A stretch of 64,000 nucleotides of DNA from CAVXDP01 sp964562925. Its GTDB lineage: Archaea; Thermoproteota; Bathyarchaeia; 40CM-2-53-6; CAVXDP01. Positions 35,736 to 44,573 of this stretch are shown here, in pieces (position 1 is the stretch's first letter; each line of letters starts with the position of its first letter). The notes below the pieces were generated by a model, which saw nothing but the letters and a program-made list of their open reading frames with translations, was not told the origin of the DNA and did no database searches. The position numbers were made by a program, and so were the translations under genes. Location of the stretch: positions 17,547 to 81,546 of the forward strand of contig CAZLVF010000003.1 in NCBI GenBank assembly GCA_964562925.1, written 5' to 3'.

Positions 35736-36914
35736 TTGGACGTATCAGAGGAGGTTGACTTTCTATCTCGCCTAGTTGAGATCGATACAGATGCAAACAC
35801 CAAGGCCGGATATGTTGAGTGCTCGAACCTTATACGAGCAGAGGCGGAAAAACTAGGGCTAAGAACTCGAGTCTATGATGCACAGGATCTATCCGATGAT
35901 AAGAAACCCCGCCCCAACGTCATCGTTGACCTTGACGTTGGAGCCGACCAAACAATCCTCCTGGCGGCGCATTATGACGTTGTACCCGCCGGAACAGGTT
36001 GGAGACATCATCCGTTTCAAACTGAAATTGTTGGGGACCGTGTGTATGGCCGCGGGACCAGTGATGATAAGGGAGCCATAGTTGCAGCGCTTTCAGCGAT
36101 GGACGAACTGTCTCATACGAAGGGTAAGGTGAACCTCTCGCTTCTTGCCACACCTGATGAAGAGGTTGGTGGCAGGCTAGGTTTAGGTTACTTGGTAAAT
36201 GAGGTGGGCATTGGAGGAGACGCAGTCGTGATACTTGACGCTGGGCCTGAAGTGATCTCTGTGGGGGCTAGTGGTGTGGTCTGGGGAAGGGTTCTTGCAA
36301 AGGGGAGGCAAGGCCATGCTGGTTATCCTCATAAGGCTCTCAACGCCATTGACCTAGGGCTGCCTCTACTCGTGCGGCTTTCAAGGTACTCTAAGGTGCG
36401 AGAGAAGGCCCGGTCAAGGATCTTGGCACCTCCGGGTTCCCCTCACAAGTTCATTCATGGAAGGTTTTCTTTGACCATGTTGAGGTCAGGCGACAAAGAG
36501 AACATTATCCCAGGCTTGTGTGAGGCACGATTCGACCTCAGAATTAACCCGGATGAAGACTCTGCCAAGGCGAAGCGGGATTTCAAGGTGTACTTCTCCA
36601 AGTTGGTACGGAAGCAGAGAGTAAGGGCCAGTCTAGAGTTCACCGCGACCAATCCAAACTATTTTACGGATCCTGCGGAACACGTTGTCAAGAGCTTTCT
36701 TCGGGCAGTGAAATTGACTTCAGGGAGATCCTTGCCCGTCGCTGGCGAGTTTGGAGGCAATGACGGACATTACTTTGCTAGAGCGGGTGTTCCTGTTGTA
36801 TGCTTTGGTCTTTCACGATCTGACTGTGGAGTTCATGGTGTCGACGAGTTCGTGTACGTCAAGGATCTAGCCCTTGTAAAAAAAGCAATCATCAATCTTT
36901 GCAAAGTATGGTAG
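35736..36914 (+). CDS. M20-family zinc peptidase / deacylase
   Basis: A 392-residue ArgE/DapE/ACY1/CPG2-family enzyme. The metal site is visible in AAHYDVVPAG, GRGTSDDKGA (bridging Asp), TPDEEVGG (catalytic and metal Glu), VILDAGPE and the C-terminal CGVHGVDEFV. A dimerisation lid occurs between residues about 185 and 300. It may hydrolyse N-acyl amino acids or dipeptides. Start TTG 35736; ribosome site weak. Specificity cannot be inferred from sequence alone. Confidence 0.88.
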   Translation: MDVSEEVDFLSRLVEIDTDANTKAGYVECSNLIRAEAEKLGLRTRVYDAQDLSDDKKPRPNVIVDLDVGADQTILLAAHYDVVPAGTGWRHHPFQTEIVGDRVYGRGTSDDKGAIVAALSAMDELSHTKGKVNLSLLATPDEEVGGRLGLGYLVNEVGIGGDAVVILDAGPEVISVGASGVVWGRVLAKGRQGHAGYPHKALNAIDLGLPLLVRLSRYSKVREKARSRILAPPGSPHKFIHGRFSLTMLRSGDKENIIPGLCEARFDLRINPDEDSAKAKRDFKVYFSKLVRKQRVRASLEFTATNPNYFTDPAEHVVKSFLRAVKLTSGRSLPVAGEFGGNDGHYFARAGVPVVCFGLSRSDCGVHGVDEFVYVKDLALVKKAIINLCKVW

Positions 36915-36972
36915 GGTCTCACGACGGCCCGGGAGAGTTCAGGGTGAGTTTGGATCGGGCGTTGCCCGCTGC

Positions 36973-37209
36973 CTATTTGCCTTCCATAACTATCATCGTA
37001 AGAGTGCTTCTAACGTACCCTAGTCTTCGAATCTTTGTCACTACCACTTCCTTGAGTTCTCGAACGTCGCCAGTCTCCACCTTGGCAACGATGTCATATA
37101 CGCCATAGACGAAGTAGGCTTCTTTCACGGCGGGGACCTTTCTCAGCTCTCCCAAAACTTCATTCTCTTTCCCAACGTCCGCGTTTATTAGAACATATGC
37201 CATGGCCAT
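36973..37209 (-). CDS. Lrp/AsnC-type RAM domain protein (no DNA-binding domain)
   Basis: A 78-residue RAM domain: AYVLINADVGKENEVLGELRKV, then AYFVYGVYDIVAKVE, then VRSTLTMIV. ATG 37209 (or 37203) is chosen because a minus-strand TATA (TATAATTAG near 37244-37252) puts transcription start close to 37220, too late for the 37239 start. Second RAM-only protein in the window; they may form heteromers or sense amino acids. Confidence 0.85.
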   Translation of the reverse strand: MAMAYVLINADVGKENEVLGELRKVPAVKEAYFVYGVYDIVAKVETGDVRELKEVVVTKIRRLGYVRSTLTMIVMEGK

Positions 37210-37390
37210 TATGGTCATCTGCCGGAATGTATTTTTCAACTCTAATTATAGCTTTTCGATTGAACGATTAACGGTTTCCTCTTCGGACCGAATCAGAGCT
37301 TAGCTCAACTATGCCAGCTGTACGGGAAACTCTATTATGCATAATGATCGAAGAGCCAGGGCGACGCGGTGCCTCCGCCGGTTTGGGTAG

Positions 37391-37948
37391 CTACACCGTT
37401 TCCACTAGCCAACTCTCTATTTCGGGAAGGTTTCTCGTGACGTAGAGAATACCGCAGATACTTTTCGCATCTTTGATAGTTCCTTGCACGATCATATTCA
37501 CAGCCTCTCCAACTCTTACAGTAATCGTTTTCATGAACTCGTCAGATTCTGTGCGTCGACCAACATACTTCAGGCCAGCGGCTACATACTCATGGATTAA
37601 CTCGTTACTGTAACCTGGAGCTACGTAGCAACTAAACATTCTCTTCATCCTATTCGCCTTATACCCCGTTTCCTCAACGAGTTCTCTACTGGCACATCGC
37701 CGAGGCTTTTCGCCCTTCTCAAGTGTTCCTGCAGGAATCTCTAGAAGCCATCCGTCGACCGAATGTCTCAACTGTTTGACCATGAGGATGCTAGAATGAT
37801 CTTTAAAGGCAACAATGGCGACTGCGCCTGGATGTTTAACAACCTCGCGGCGCGCCACACGTCCATCTGGCAGCCTAACTTCATCCACCCTAAACCTTAA
37901 CACTTTGCCATCGTAGATCCTATGGGATCTGACAACTTTTCCAATCAA
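37391..37948 (-). CDS. Nudix hydrolase (ADP-ribose pyrophosphatase-like)
   Basis: A 185-residue protein with a complete Nudix box: GTLEKGEKPRRCASRELVEETGY (Gx5Ex7REUxEExGU, 23 residues, at about 75-97). The preceding VVKHPGAVAIVAF and the later YVAPGYSNELIHEYVA match ADP-sugar pyrophosphatases, which cut ADP-ribose to AMP and ribose 5-phosphate. It lies 80 nt downstream of a small gene at 38029-38292 in the same direction, possibly in one operon. Confidence 0.9.
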   Translation of the reverse strand: MIGKVVRSHRIYDGKVLRFRVDEVRLPDGRVARREVVKHPGAVAIVAFKDHSSILMVKQLRHSVDGWLLEIPAGTLEKGEKPRRCASRELVEETGYKANRMKRMFSCYVAPGYSNELIHEYVAAGLKYVGRRTESDEFMKTITVRVGEAVNMIVQGTIKDAKSICGILYVTRNLPEIESWLVETV

Positions 37949-38028
37949 ATTGCGGATCTCCTAGAAGGGGTCTGTCGCCAAGACTTGCATTCAACGGTCC
38001 GGCTCTTCCATACTCACAAAATGACCGG

Positions 38029-38292
38029 TCATATCTGCATCGGTTTCTCCCCGAGAATTTCCTCAAGGGCGGCGACTCTTCCTATAGCCATCGCTCTGAC
38101 TATATTGTCTGATGGTGTGCCCCCGTTCGGTATCTTCTTCACGTACTCTTGTTTAATCTCCTTCACGAAACCATCGAATAGGTTCCAGAATTCAGTTACC
38201 TCCGGACTCTTGAGCACAAGCTCTTTGCTCTCGACTGGAATCATTCTTTGAAACTCTGATCGTAGAACCTTCAAGTTCAATTTCAATCGCAA
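38029..38292 (-). CDS. Small conserved hypothetical protein
   Basis: An 87-residue mostly helical protein. It has a distinct C-terminal segment NIVRAMAIGRVAALEEILGE and an acidic middle. TTG start at 38292. No named family recognised. It is co-directional with the Nudix gene 80 nt downstream, which is the only context clue. Confidence 0.6.
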   Translation of the reverse strand: MRLKLNLKVLRSEFQRMIPVESKELVLKSPEVTEFWNLFDGFVKEIKQEYVKKIPNGGTPSDNIVRAMAIGRVAALEEILGEKPMQI

Positions 38293-38436
38293 TCACTGTC
38301 AGAGAACATGAGAATCAGTGATTTAAACAGGCAGGCCAGTTTCCGTCTAGTATTCTGTTGCTGGATTCTTGGACTTCAAAAGCTTTAAGCGAATGCCGGG
38401 GCCAGTCTGTACAACCTGAACGAAGGTTCCTACCCC

Positions 38437-39570
38437 ATGCAGAGCCTGAAGGATCTAGAGGTCGGTACGCTGAGAAGTGAGCCGGTCACCATTCCACCAG
38501 CCCTTTCTGTATCTAAGCTCATCGGAACCTTGAAGGAATATGATGCATACGAAGCGTTTGTAGTTGAGGCATCAAGAATTGGAATGGTCACGATGCGCGA
38601 CATACTAAGAGTGAAGAACGTTTCAACAAGAAAGATTTCTACAATTGTTACGTATATACCCAAATTGTCATCCGAACAGAAGGTTGGCGAAGCTGCTAGA
38701 ATAATGTCTGACTATAGGATCAGAGCTCTCCCGATAGTATACGGGCACGATTTTGTGGGCGTAGTTCAGGCCCGATCGATCCTGACAGCGTCGAAAAAGT
38801 CCGAGATATGGAACATCCAGGTGGAGAAGGCTATGAAAGCACATCCTGTGACCCTAGACGAGCCAGCCTCAACCATGAAAGCTAGAAATCTGATGGTTAG
38901 AAGAGACATCGATCACCTTCCTGTGATGGGACAGAGGGGATTGCACGGTATGCTGACTTCCAGCCACATCGTCTTTCATATGGTTCCACCCGAATCTCCT
39001 AGAAAGGATGCTAGGATACCTGAAAGCCAACGTAGACTCGATATGCCGGTCAAAGCTTTAATGGATCGAGATCCGATCTGTTGCAACGCAGGTGACAGGA
39101 TAAACGCGGTTCTTGATTTGATGACGCAAAGAAATGCTGACTATTGCTTGGTGAAGCTTTGGGAAGAACTTCAAGGTATTCTAACGTATAGAGACTTGAT
39201 GAGTCTCCTCGTAGAGAAGCCTGAGAGCCGCATTCCAGTATATATCGTGGGTCTTCCGCAAGACCCTTTTGAAGCTGAAACGGCAAAAGCAAAGTTCATC
39301 AGGATAGTGAACTCGATAAGCAGAAGCTTTCCATCCATTGAGGAGGCGCGATCCAAGATAAAAACTGAGGAACGTAAAGGCAAGGAGAGACGGAGATATG
39401 AGGTTAGCGTCACTATCAAAACAACTAAGAGAGTGTACAGTTACTCAGAGACTGGTTGGGATCTTCCTGGTATCTACGACACTATTTCGTCAAGGTTGAA
39501 GAGACTGATGTCCGAGAAACCTTCTAGAAAGGCGGCAGATGTGCGCGGAATTCGTCCCAACATAGAATAG
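38437..39570 (+). CDS. Four-CBS-domain protein with C-terminal HPF-like segment
   Basis: A 377-residue protein of two CBS pairs: LEVGTLRSEPVTIPP, DYRIRALPIVYGHDFVGVVQ, AMKAHPVTLDEP, MLTSSHIV, then LMDRDPICCNAGDRI and LQGILTYRDLMSLL. CBS pairs bind adenosyl nucleotides. The last 95 residues (RYEVSVTIKTTKRVYSYSE, then LPGIYDTISSRLKRLMSEK) resemble the C-terminal half of ribosome hibernation factor HPF/RaiA. A nucleotide-sensing factor acting on ribosomes is possible (inference). ATG 38437. Confidence 0.75.
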   Translation: MQSLKDLEVGTLRSEPVTIPPALSVSKLIGTLKEYDAYEAFVVEASRIGMVTMRDILRVKNVSTRKISTIVTYIPKLSSEQKVGEAARIMSDYRIRALPIVYGHDFVGVVQARSILTASKKSEIWNIQVEKAMKAHPVTLDEPASTMKARNLMVRRDIDHLPVMGQRGLHGMLTSSHIVFHMVPPESPRKDARIPESQRRLDMPVKALMDRDPICCNAGDRINAVLDLMTQRNADYCLVKLWEELQGILTYRDLMSLLVEKPESRIPVYIVGLPQDPFEAETAKAKFIRIVNSISRSFPSIEEARSKIKTEERKGKERRRYEVSVTIKTTKRVYSYSETGWDLPGIYDTISSRLKRLMSEKPSRKAADVRGIRPNIE

Positions 39571-39680
39571 AAAGAGCTTCGTTCCCTTTCTGACTGGATG
39601 TTCGCCGAATAATCTTTCATTATTCGATGATCCTTTGCCGTTGGAGAGCATTAACAGCTTAACAAAGAGCCGGTCTATAG

Positions 39681-40628
39681 ATGCATGGACGGTTCTCATT
39701 TGCAGGAGGAAAGGCGACCAAGCTCTCCAAGTATGGTTCCACATCAGGCGAACGGATCCGCCGGGCAGTGGTGTCTGCCACACTTTGTTCAGCTAACAAG
39801 CTCGAGTACCATCTGATAGATTCAGAGTGGAAATGGCATTACCTAATGTCCCACGAGGCCCAGCAGCTTTTGGATGCCTCGCCTGGATTGACGACGGTGT
39901 TGACCTTCTCTTCTAGGCATCTGAATTCTCTTCGGATAGTGAGGCAGACTGTTCAGTCGCTAAAGACTGGAGAGGGTTTGGCCCTTAACTTGGTGGTAGG
40001 CAACAAGGCCTACATGACTGATAGAGAGGCGCGAAGACCACCCGTCAGGACGCTTGTTGACATGGTAAAATTTGCCAAACGCAACTTCTCTTATGTTCCA
40101 ACATTCATTGGAACTGAGGGGCTAACAAGAAAGGCTGTAGAGTTGGCCGAACAATATGACCTCGTGCCTATGCTCCTCCTCGACAAGACTTTGGAAAAGA
40201 GCATGAAGGTTATCAGGGATTACAGCGGTATGAAACGTGTCGCTCTCTATGTTCCCTACTTGGTGTCAAGCAACTATCCACGACTGCTTCATGACATACT
40301 CTACCGTCTCTCAGGCTACATACTCAGGAGAACTTGGGTGCAGAAAGAAATGAGACGCCTCGGATATGAACCGACCCTGAGAACATTGGGAGCTGTCATC
40401 CAAGAGAAAAAACCGCTCTCTCCTCGTTTGATGTCAAGCGAGTTGGGTATCTTTCTGAAGAAAGCTGCGTCGACACTCACCATATATGGAACGCCTGATG
40501 CTGTAGCGGAAAGGATGAGATTCCTTAAGAATCTCGGAATCACAACTGTATTTGGCTTTCCTATCAAAGAGAATGAACAACAAATAGTAACGTTTGGAGA
40601 ATGTGTAAGAAAGACAAACATATCCTAG
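39681..40628 (+). CDS. Luciferase-like (F420/FMN TIM-barrel) family protein
   Basis: A 315-residue protein. The second half fits the bacterial luciferase-like/F420-dependent oxidoreductase fold: ELGIFLKKAASTLTIYGTPDAVAERMRFLKNLGITTVFGFPI is a typical end. The start is less conserved. Members that use F420 are common in archaea that make this cofactor, and a CofE-like ligase is in the window. The N-terminus is short for the family and no clear catalytic residues can be named. ATG 39681. Confidence 0.55.
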   Translation: MHGRFSFAGGKATKLSKYGSTSGERIRRAVVSATLCSANKLEYHLIDSEWKWHYLMSHEAQQLLDASPGLTTVLTFSSRHLNSLRIVRQTVQSLKTGEGLALNLVVGNKAYMTDREARRPPVRTLVDMVKFAKRNFSYVPTFIGTEGLTRKAVELAEQYDLVPMLLLDKTLEKSMKVIRDYSGMKRVALYVPYLVSSNYPRLLHDILYRLSGYILRRTWVQKEMRRLGYEPTLRTLGAVIQEKKPLSPRLMSSELGIFLKKAASTLTIYGTPDAVAERMRFLKNLGITTVFGFPIKENEQQIVTFGECVRKTNIS

Positions 40629-40670
40629 GTCGGAACATTAGCAACGGGCTATGTATGTGGGACAGCAACT

Positions 40671-41087
40671 TTGAAAGCCTCATTTCGTGAAATCGAGATC
40701 TCGACAGATAGAAGGCGACAGCTGGTAGACATTACCGACAGTGTCGAAAAAACTGTGAGGGAAAGCGGGGTCGAGAATGGAATATGCCTAGTTCATACAC
40801 TCCATTCGACAACCGCCATCGTGATTAACGAACATGAAAGCGGTTTAATGAATGACATATTGGCCAAAATAGCAACAGACTATCCGCCTAGAGTAGGATG
40901 ACATCACGACAGGGTTGACGACAATGCCGACGCGCATCTCGCCTCTGCCTTCACTGGTCCGTCAAGGGCTCTGCCCGTGAGAGCCAAGCGTCTTGTTCGA
41001 GGAACTTGGCAGAACATATTCTTTCTCGAGTTGGATGGCCCGAGAGCAGGGAGAAGAATACTCGTCGAAGTCTTGGAATCGCAGTGA
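40671..41087 (+). pseudogene. YjbQ/UPF0047-family gene with an in-frame TGA
   Basis: Two halves of a YjbQ protein lie in the same frame, separated by one TGA at 40899-40901. The first 76 residues have VHTLHSTTAIVINEHE; after the TGA comes HHDRVDDNADAHLASAFTGPS, then RGTWQNIFFLELDGPR, and the end at TGA 41085-41087. The total of 138 codons before the final stop is normal for the family. In relatives a Trp lies just before the HD, so the TGA probably replaces TGG. It could be a nonsense mutation, a sequencing error, or readthrough. Other genes here end in TGA, so the code is not reassigned. Start TTG 40671. Confidence 0.8.
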
Positions 41088-41198
41088 CTTCTGAACGTAT
41101 TTTCGGCCACGGCGCGTAGCAACCATAAAAGTGACTTGGAAAGACGCGAATCCTTATCGGAAGCCTTGCTTTGCATCTACGCTCTTTCGAGACGTTAG

Positions 41199-41210
41199 GG
41201 TTATATATTA
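41199..41210 (+). promoter_or_regulatory. TATA box of the winged-helix regulator gene
   Basis: GTTATATATTA, about 35-40 nt before ATG 41243. It directly abuts the first palindrome. Confidence 0.5.
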
Positions 41211-41238
41211 CCTATAGGTAAGGTTACCTAAAGGTAAC
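41208..41238 (+). promoter_or_regulatory. Two tandem palindromic operators before a regulator gene
   Basis: TTACCTATAGGTAA (41208-41221) is a perfect 14-bp palindrome, and GTTACCTAAAGGTAAC (41223-41238) is a two-arm inverted repeat; both share ACCT/AGGT. They fill the space between the TATA box and ATG 41243, where a bound dimer would block transcription. Likely autoregulation by the gene product. Confidence 0.65.
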
Positions 41239-41242
41239 ATCA

Positions 41243-41683
41243 ATGACCCTCAAACTCCAACTCGTCAAAGGTAGCCGTATTCTATGCGAGGTGCCTTTGT
41301 CAGTTGGCGAGTGGACTAGGCATAGTCTTGAGCTCGAGATCCATGAGATGCAGAGAGAACTTGAGAACTTCGCTAAGGTGATGGGGGTTCTCGGCAACGC
41401 GAATAGAGTGCGGATGGTGGCGCGGCTGATGGAAGACGGCGACTTTACACTGGGTTTCAAAGACTTCATTGAAGAACTCGGCTTGAACCCGAAACTCGTG
41501 AGAGAACATGCCAAGAGATTGAGTGAAGCAGGTTTTCTAGAGTCGCCGCAAAGGGGAAAGTATAGTCTTTCTCCTTTAGGACGCATAAGATTCCTAGCCG
41601 TAGGACCAGGAATGCGAAGAATACTTCAAGAGATCAGCGACCAGCTCGAGACAATTGAGGAGCTAGGGCCTAGGAGAAAATAG
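41243..41683 (+). CDS. Winged-helix transcriptional regulator, probably autoregulatory
   Basis: A 146-residue protein. Residues about 50-110 are an ArsR-like winged helix: VLGNANRVRMVARLMEDGDFTLGFKDFIEELGLNPKLVREHAKRLSEAGFLE, followed by a beta-wing KYSLSPLGRI. The N-terminus has a short beta segment and a coiled helix. Two palindromes sit between its TATA box and ATG, so it probably represses itself. The HExxH gene at 41738 follows 54 nt downstream and may be in the same operon. No ligand-binding residues recognised. Confidence 0.85.
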   Translation: MTLKLQLVKGSRILCEVPLSVGEWTRHSLELEIHEMQRELENFAKVMGVLGNANRVRMVARLMEDGDFTLGFKDFIEELGLNPKLVREHAKRLSEAGFLESPQRGKYSLSPLGRIRFLAVGPGMRRILQEISDQLETIEELGPRRK

Positions 41684-41737
41684 GGGCATTGCGTGTGAGG
41701 TGAGCATTGTACGGACCACTTTGAGCCTTCCGACCTT

Positions 41738-42217
41738 TTGAACGAGATTCAGGAAATTCTAGAAACTATCTTCCATGAAGTCTCGCCATATGATCCTCAA
41801 ACGACCAGTAGATACGTTGAAGATCTTGACCGATCTCGAAGCATACCAGAAATCCTTGATATAGTGAGGGCTACTGTTCAGGAGACCCTCGGCGAGGCGA
41901 GGCCAGACGTGACGCTCGGTTTTCAGAATCTTCCGTTGCGGATAGGTGCGTATCATCGCGTCGGATCAGACTGGATCGTTATGAACAGGCGCCTCCTCGA
42001 CCTAGCCTCGAGTCGTTTACCGTCTCAGAGGGAAATGAACTCCTTTATCTTCTCGATAATGTTGCATGAGTATCTTCACGCCCTAGGTTACCTGAACGAG
42101 TATCAGGTTAGACGATTGGTCTATGAGATATCGAGGCGAAACCTCGGAGAAGTCCACCCTGCGACAAGAATCGCGAGACTTGGCCCTTGGGAAGCTCTTC
42201 TCAACCAAGCAGACTAA
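41738..42217 (+). CDS. Small HExxH protein, putative zinc metallopeptidase
   Basis: A 159-residue soluble protein with a gluzincin-like helix MLHEYLHALGYLNEYQ (HExxH), preceded by WIVMNRRLLDLAS. The third ligand is not clear; a Glu or His further on (EVHPATR) is possible. Start TTG 41738; the frame is open upstream but lacks other starts. It lies 54 nt after the winged-helix gene. Whether it cleaves a repressor, in the way HExxH proteins do in bacterial pairs, is speculative. Confidence 0.65.
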   Translation: MNEIQEILETIFHEVSPYDPQTTSRYVEDLDRSRSIPEILDIVRATVQETLGEARPDVTLGFQNLPLRIGAYHRVGSDWIVMNRRLLDLASSRLPSQREMNSFIFSIMLHEYLHALGYLNEYQVRRLVYEISRRNLGEVHPATRIARLGPWEALLNQAD

Positions 42218-42264
42218 CACTTGAAAGGGGTCTCTTTGAATCCGTCCCCTCTGAGGCAGAGTGT

Positions 42265-42471
42265 TCAGCCTATCCTTGCGCCGCATCGATCGCAGAACGA
42301 ACTTCCATAAGCGACTTTGTTTCCGCAACCCCTGCACGTTATCTGGTGTCCGGTAAAGGTTCGGCTTTGCGGAAGGTAGGGCGTGGGCACCCTAGCCGAA
42401 GGTATTCTCCCAGCTCTGAAGAGACAGTTCAATTCCCAGTTGGCACGAGCGAGGCGTTCTCTGATACCCAT
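42265..42471 (-). CDS. Small zinc-ribbon protein
   Basis: A 68-residue protein ending with a double-CxxC ribbon (CRGCGNKVAYGSSFCDRCGARIG-like, in two halves 15 apart). A TATA-like AAATAAG on the minus strand at about 42535-42546 is about 70 nt upstream. The N-terminal 40 residues are basic and unassigned. Its ribbon is of the same type as those at 20987, 22255 and 23149. ATG 42471. Confidence 0.6.
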   Translation of the reverse strand: MGIRERLARANWELNCLFRAGRIPSARVPTPYLPQSRTFTGHQITCRGCGNKVAYGSSFCDRCGARIG

Positions 42472-43116
42472 TCTGACACACTCCCTTCGTATTTGTCAAT
42501 GCGAAAAGCCCTGTTAGCTAAGAAAGCTCTAACATCTTATTTAAGAAAACGTAGCAAAAAAGGCGGCTTCGTCATATGAAGAGAAACATGCCTGTGACCA
42601 GCGCCGCCTGTGATCGTCCCTATTTAGCAGCGACAGAACCATGCTCCAGTCGATGGTCTTCGCGGAGTACATCCTCATCTCTACGAGTTGCCGCGGTGAG
42701 TCAGGACTAACTCTGTGTCTGAACATCCCAAGGAATTGCACATCTACTGCAAGAACCTTATCACTACTCACGAAAAGGATCGCGTCTGATAGCAAGCATT
42801 GCTACTTTTGAGAATCAAAGCAACGGCTTGAATTATTTTGTAGTTTGATAGGCGCTCTAAAGAATACTTCCGGTGTGCGTGCTTCAATGAGACCCCTCCT
42901 TACGAGTTATCAGGGAAGGCTTTGACGGGTTCTATTGTAAGAAAACTACATGTCTGTTCATCGCCGTTGCTCTCGGCCACCGCTTTTTTGCTGACAACAA
43001 GAACCTTTTTACATCCTGCAGGAACACTGTTCTTCAAACCTACGGCAAGTGGACTGGGACCTTCAAGATATCAGTAACCGACCAGTTTGATACCGAGCCT
43101 CTAGGTGGACAGAAGG
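42472..43116. other. Long intergenic region
   Basis: About 640 bp. It holds the promoter for the zinc-ribbon gene (42535-42546). A plus-strand frame from about 42895 to 43157 is open but has no start codon, so I do not call it. No tRNA or known ncRNA recognised. Confidence 0.4.
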
Positions 43117-43638
43117 ATGGCGGCTACACATTTGCAGACCGAAAGATTGCTTGATCTAGCTCTGAAATCTGGTATGATAGATCCAAAGATCATAAAAGTT
43201 AGAAAGATTGTCGTAAGCGAATGGGTTCGATGGAAGTGTCGGTATGGTTGTCCAGACTATGGCTTATGGTTGACATGTCCTCCGTATACTCCCACACCGG
43301 CTGAAACCCGTGCCTTGCTAAGCGAGTATGAACGTGCGTTGATGTTTCGTATGAAGCCCAAAAGAGGCGAGATGTACAAAGCTCTAGCAAAGCTGGAGGG
43401 AAGAGTTTTCCTGAGCGGAAATCCGAAGGCTTTGGCCTTTGGAGGGGGCGCATGCCACCTATGCAGAGTCTGCAATATACGATCAGGCGCCTGTCGAAAG
43501 CCTCTAACCGCTCGGCCATCCATGGAAGCATGCGGCATCGATGTATTTGAGTCGACGCGAAGGGCTGGTTATCAGCCGACCATCCTTCAGGACAAGAATC
43601 AAAAGTTCACCTATTTCGGCATGATACTTATAGACTAG
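43117..43638 (+). CDS. DUF2284 metal-binding protein
   Basis: A 173-residue protein with nine or more Cys: KCRYGCPDYGLWLTCPPYTP near the N-terminus, CHLCRVCNIRSGACRKP in the middle, then MEACGIDVF. This matches the DUF2284 family, presumed to bind a metal or Fe-S cluster, found mainly in anaerobes. ATG 43117 sits behind GGTGG; GTG 43105 is an alternative. Function unknown. Confidence 0.85.
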   Translation: MAATHLQTERLLDLALKSGMIDPKIIKVRKIVVSEWVRWKCRYGCPDYGLWLTCPPYTPTPAETRALLSEYERALMFRMKPKRGEMYKALAKLEGRVFLSGNPKALAFGGGACHLCRVCNIRSGACRKPLTARPSMEACGIDVFESTRRAGYQPTILQDKNQKFTYFGMILID

Positions 43639-43750
43639 ACGGCTTCCCAAGCAGCGTAAGCTGAAGGTCTAGGGGGTTAGAAGTACTAGCCAGACACAAT
43701 TGCGTTGCTTCTTATCTCTCGGACATTGTAAATGGCGAGAGAGACAGTTG

Positions 43751-44515
43751 TTATCTTGATATCTTGTCTAGCATGGAACTATCTTCGTATGGAGAGCTTC
43801 CATTTTCCTTGAGGGTCTTAGAGGTTGCAAGAAGCCTTTCGACGCTCTTGAGATTGTACGAGTATATGTGGTAGCTGTCAGTATCATCCACATATTGGCC
43901 CACTTTGAGGCCGAGTTTCTCGGCGAAGACTCGTTGCAAGAGTATGATCGCATACATGTTCATGAAAGCCGCATTGTAGGAGTCGCGGCTCCTCCAACTG
44001 GTATGCATTTCCAATTCGTCACTAAGCGTCTTGCACCAGATCCTCTGTAGGCAGGGTGGGCCCTTCACCTTTGGATGTATCCACGGCATCCACGTTATCG
44101 CTTGGGCTCTATTAGAAAATGGTGTTAAACTGAGTTTCTCGATGATGTACTGTAACTGGTCGATCTGCGGCCCGGTCTCAGCCTCATAACTCTTGAGAAG
44201 CCTGTGATACGTGTAGTCCCAGACTCCACGATCCACGTAGCCGTTTTTCGTTCCATGTAGAACCTCGTCTACATACTCTTTAAGGCTGCCAAGTCCTTCA
44301 CAACCCATATGCAGCATCGGCTCTCGCAGAGGCTCCGTGACTATCATCTTCATCGAGGCTTCAACTACTTCGATCTTTTCTTCGCCGTACCTATAGGATT
44401 CCTTGCAGGATCTGATGCCGTGCTCAAGAAGAGCGGATAGGCTCTTCTCCCAGACTTCAGGGAGAGAGTCGCCGTCCACAACGAGTTGTGGAAGTCTCGT
44501 CATGGGTTGGATCAA
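43751..44515 (-). CDS. Thymidylate synthase (archaeal ThyA-like)
   Basis: Makes dTMP from dUMP with a methylene-carrying C1 donor. The 254-residue protein has the catalytic Cys155 in PPCLQRIW, the phosphate-binding R-S-R-D motif at 175-178, Asn of NAAFMN, and a late DSYHIY matching the D-x-H-x-Y of ThyA. The sequence is of the divergent archaeal type, which uses H4MPT rather than folate; this fits the H4MPT gene cluster at the right end of the window (inference). ATG 44515; 44503 is an alternative. Confidence 0.75.
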   Translation of the reverse strand: MIQPMTRLPQLVVDGDSLPEVWEKSLSALLEHGIRSCKESYRYGEEKIEVVEASMKMIVTEPLREPMLHMGCEGLGSLKEYVDEVLHGTKNGYVDRGVWDYTYHRLLKSYEAETGPQIDQLQYIIEKLSLTPFSNRAQAITWMPWIHPKVKGPPCLQRIWCKTLSDELEMHTSWRSRDSYNAAFMNMYAIILLQRVFAEKLGLKVGQYVDDTDSYHIYSYNLKSVERLLATSKTLKENGSSPYEDSSMLDKISR

Positions 44516-44573
44516 GCATCAGGGGCGCTAATAGCGTTTTCCGTTTCCACACTTCAACAGGACAATCAGGTCT

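Noticed and set aside
40671..41087. Genetic-code change with TGA as Trp or selenocysteine
   Set aside because: Many intact genes here end in TGA (for example 12698-12700 and 19294-19296), and the position expects Trp, not Cys/Sec.
42541..42795. An 84-residue minus-strand frame in the long intergenic region
   Set aside because: No motif, no clear ribosome site, and it spans the TATA element of the neighbouring zinc-ribbon gene.
42895..43157. An open plus-strand frame with a Cys-containing start region upstream of the DUF2284 gene
   Set aside because: It has no start codon and overlaps the real gene start; frames of this length are common here by chance.
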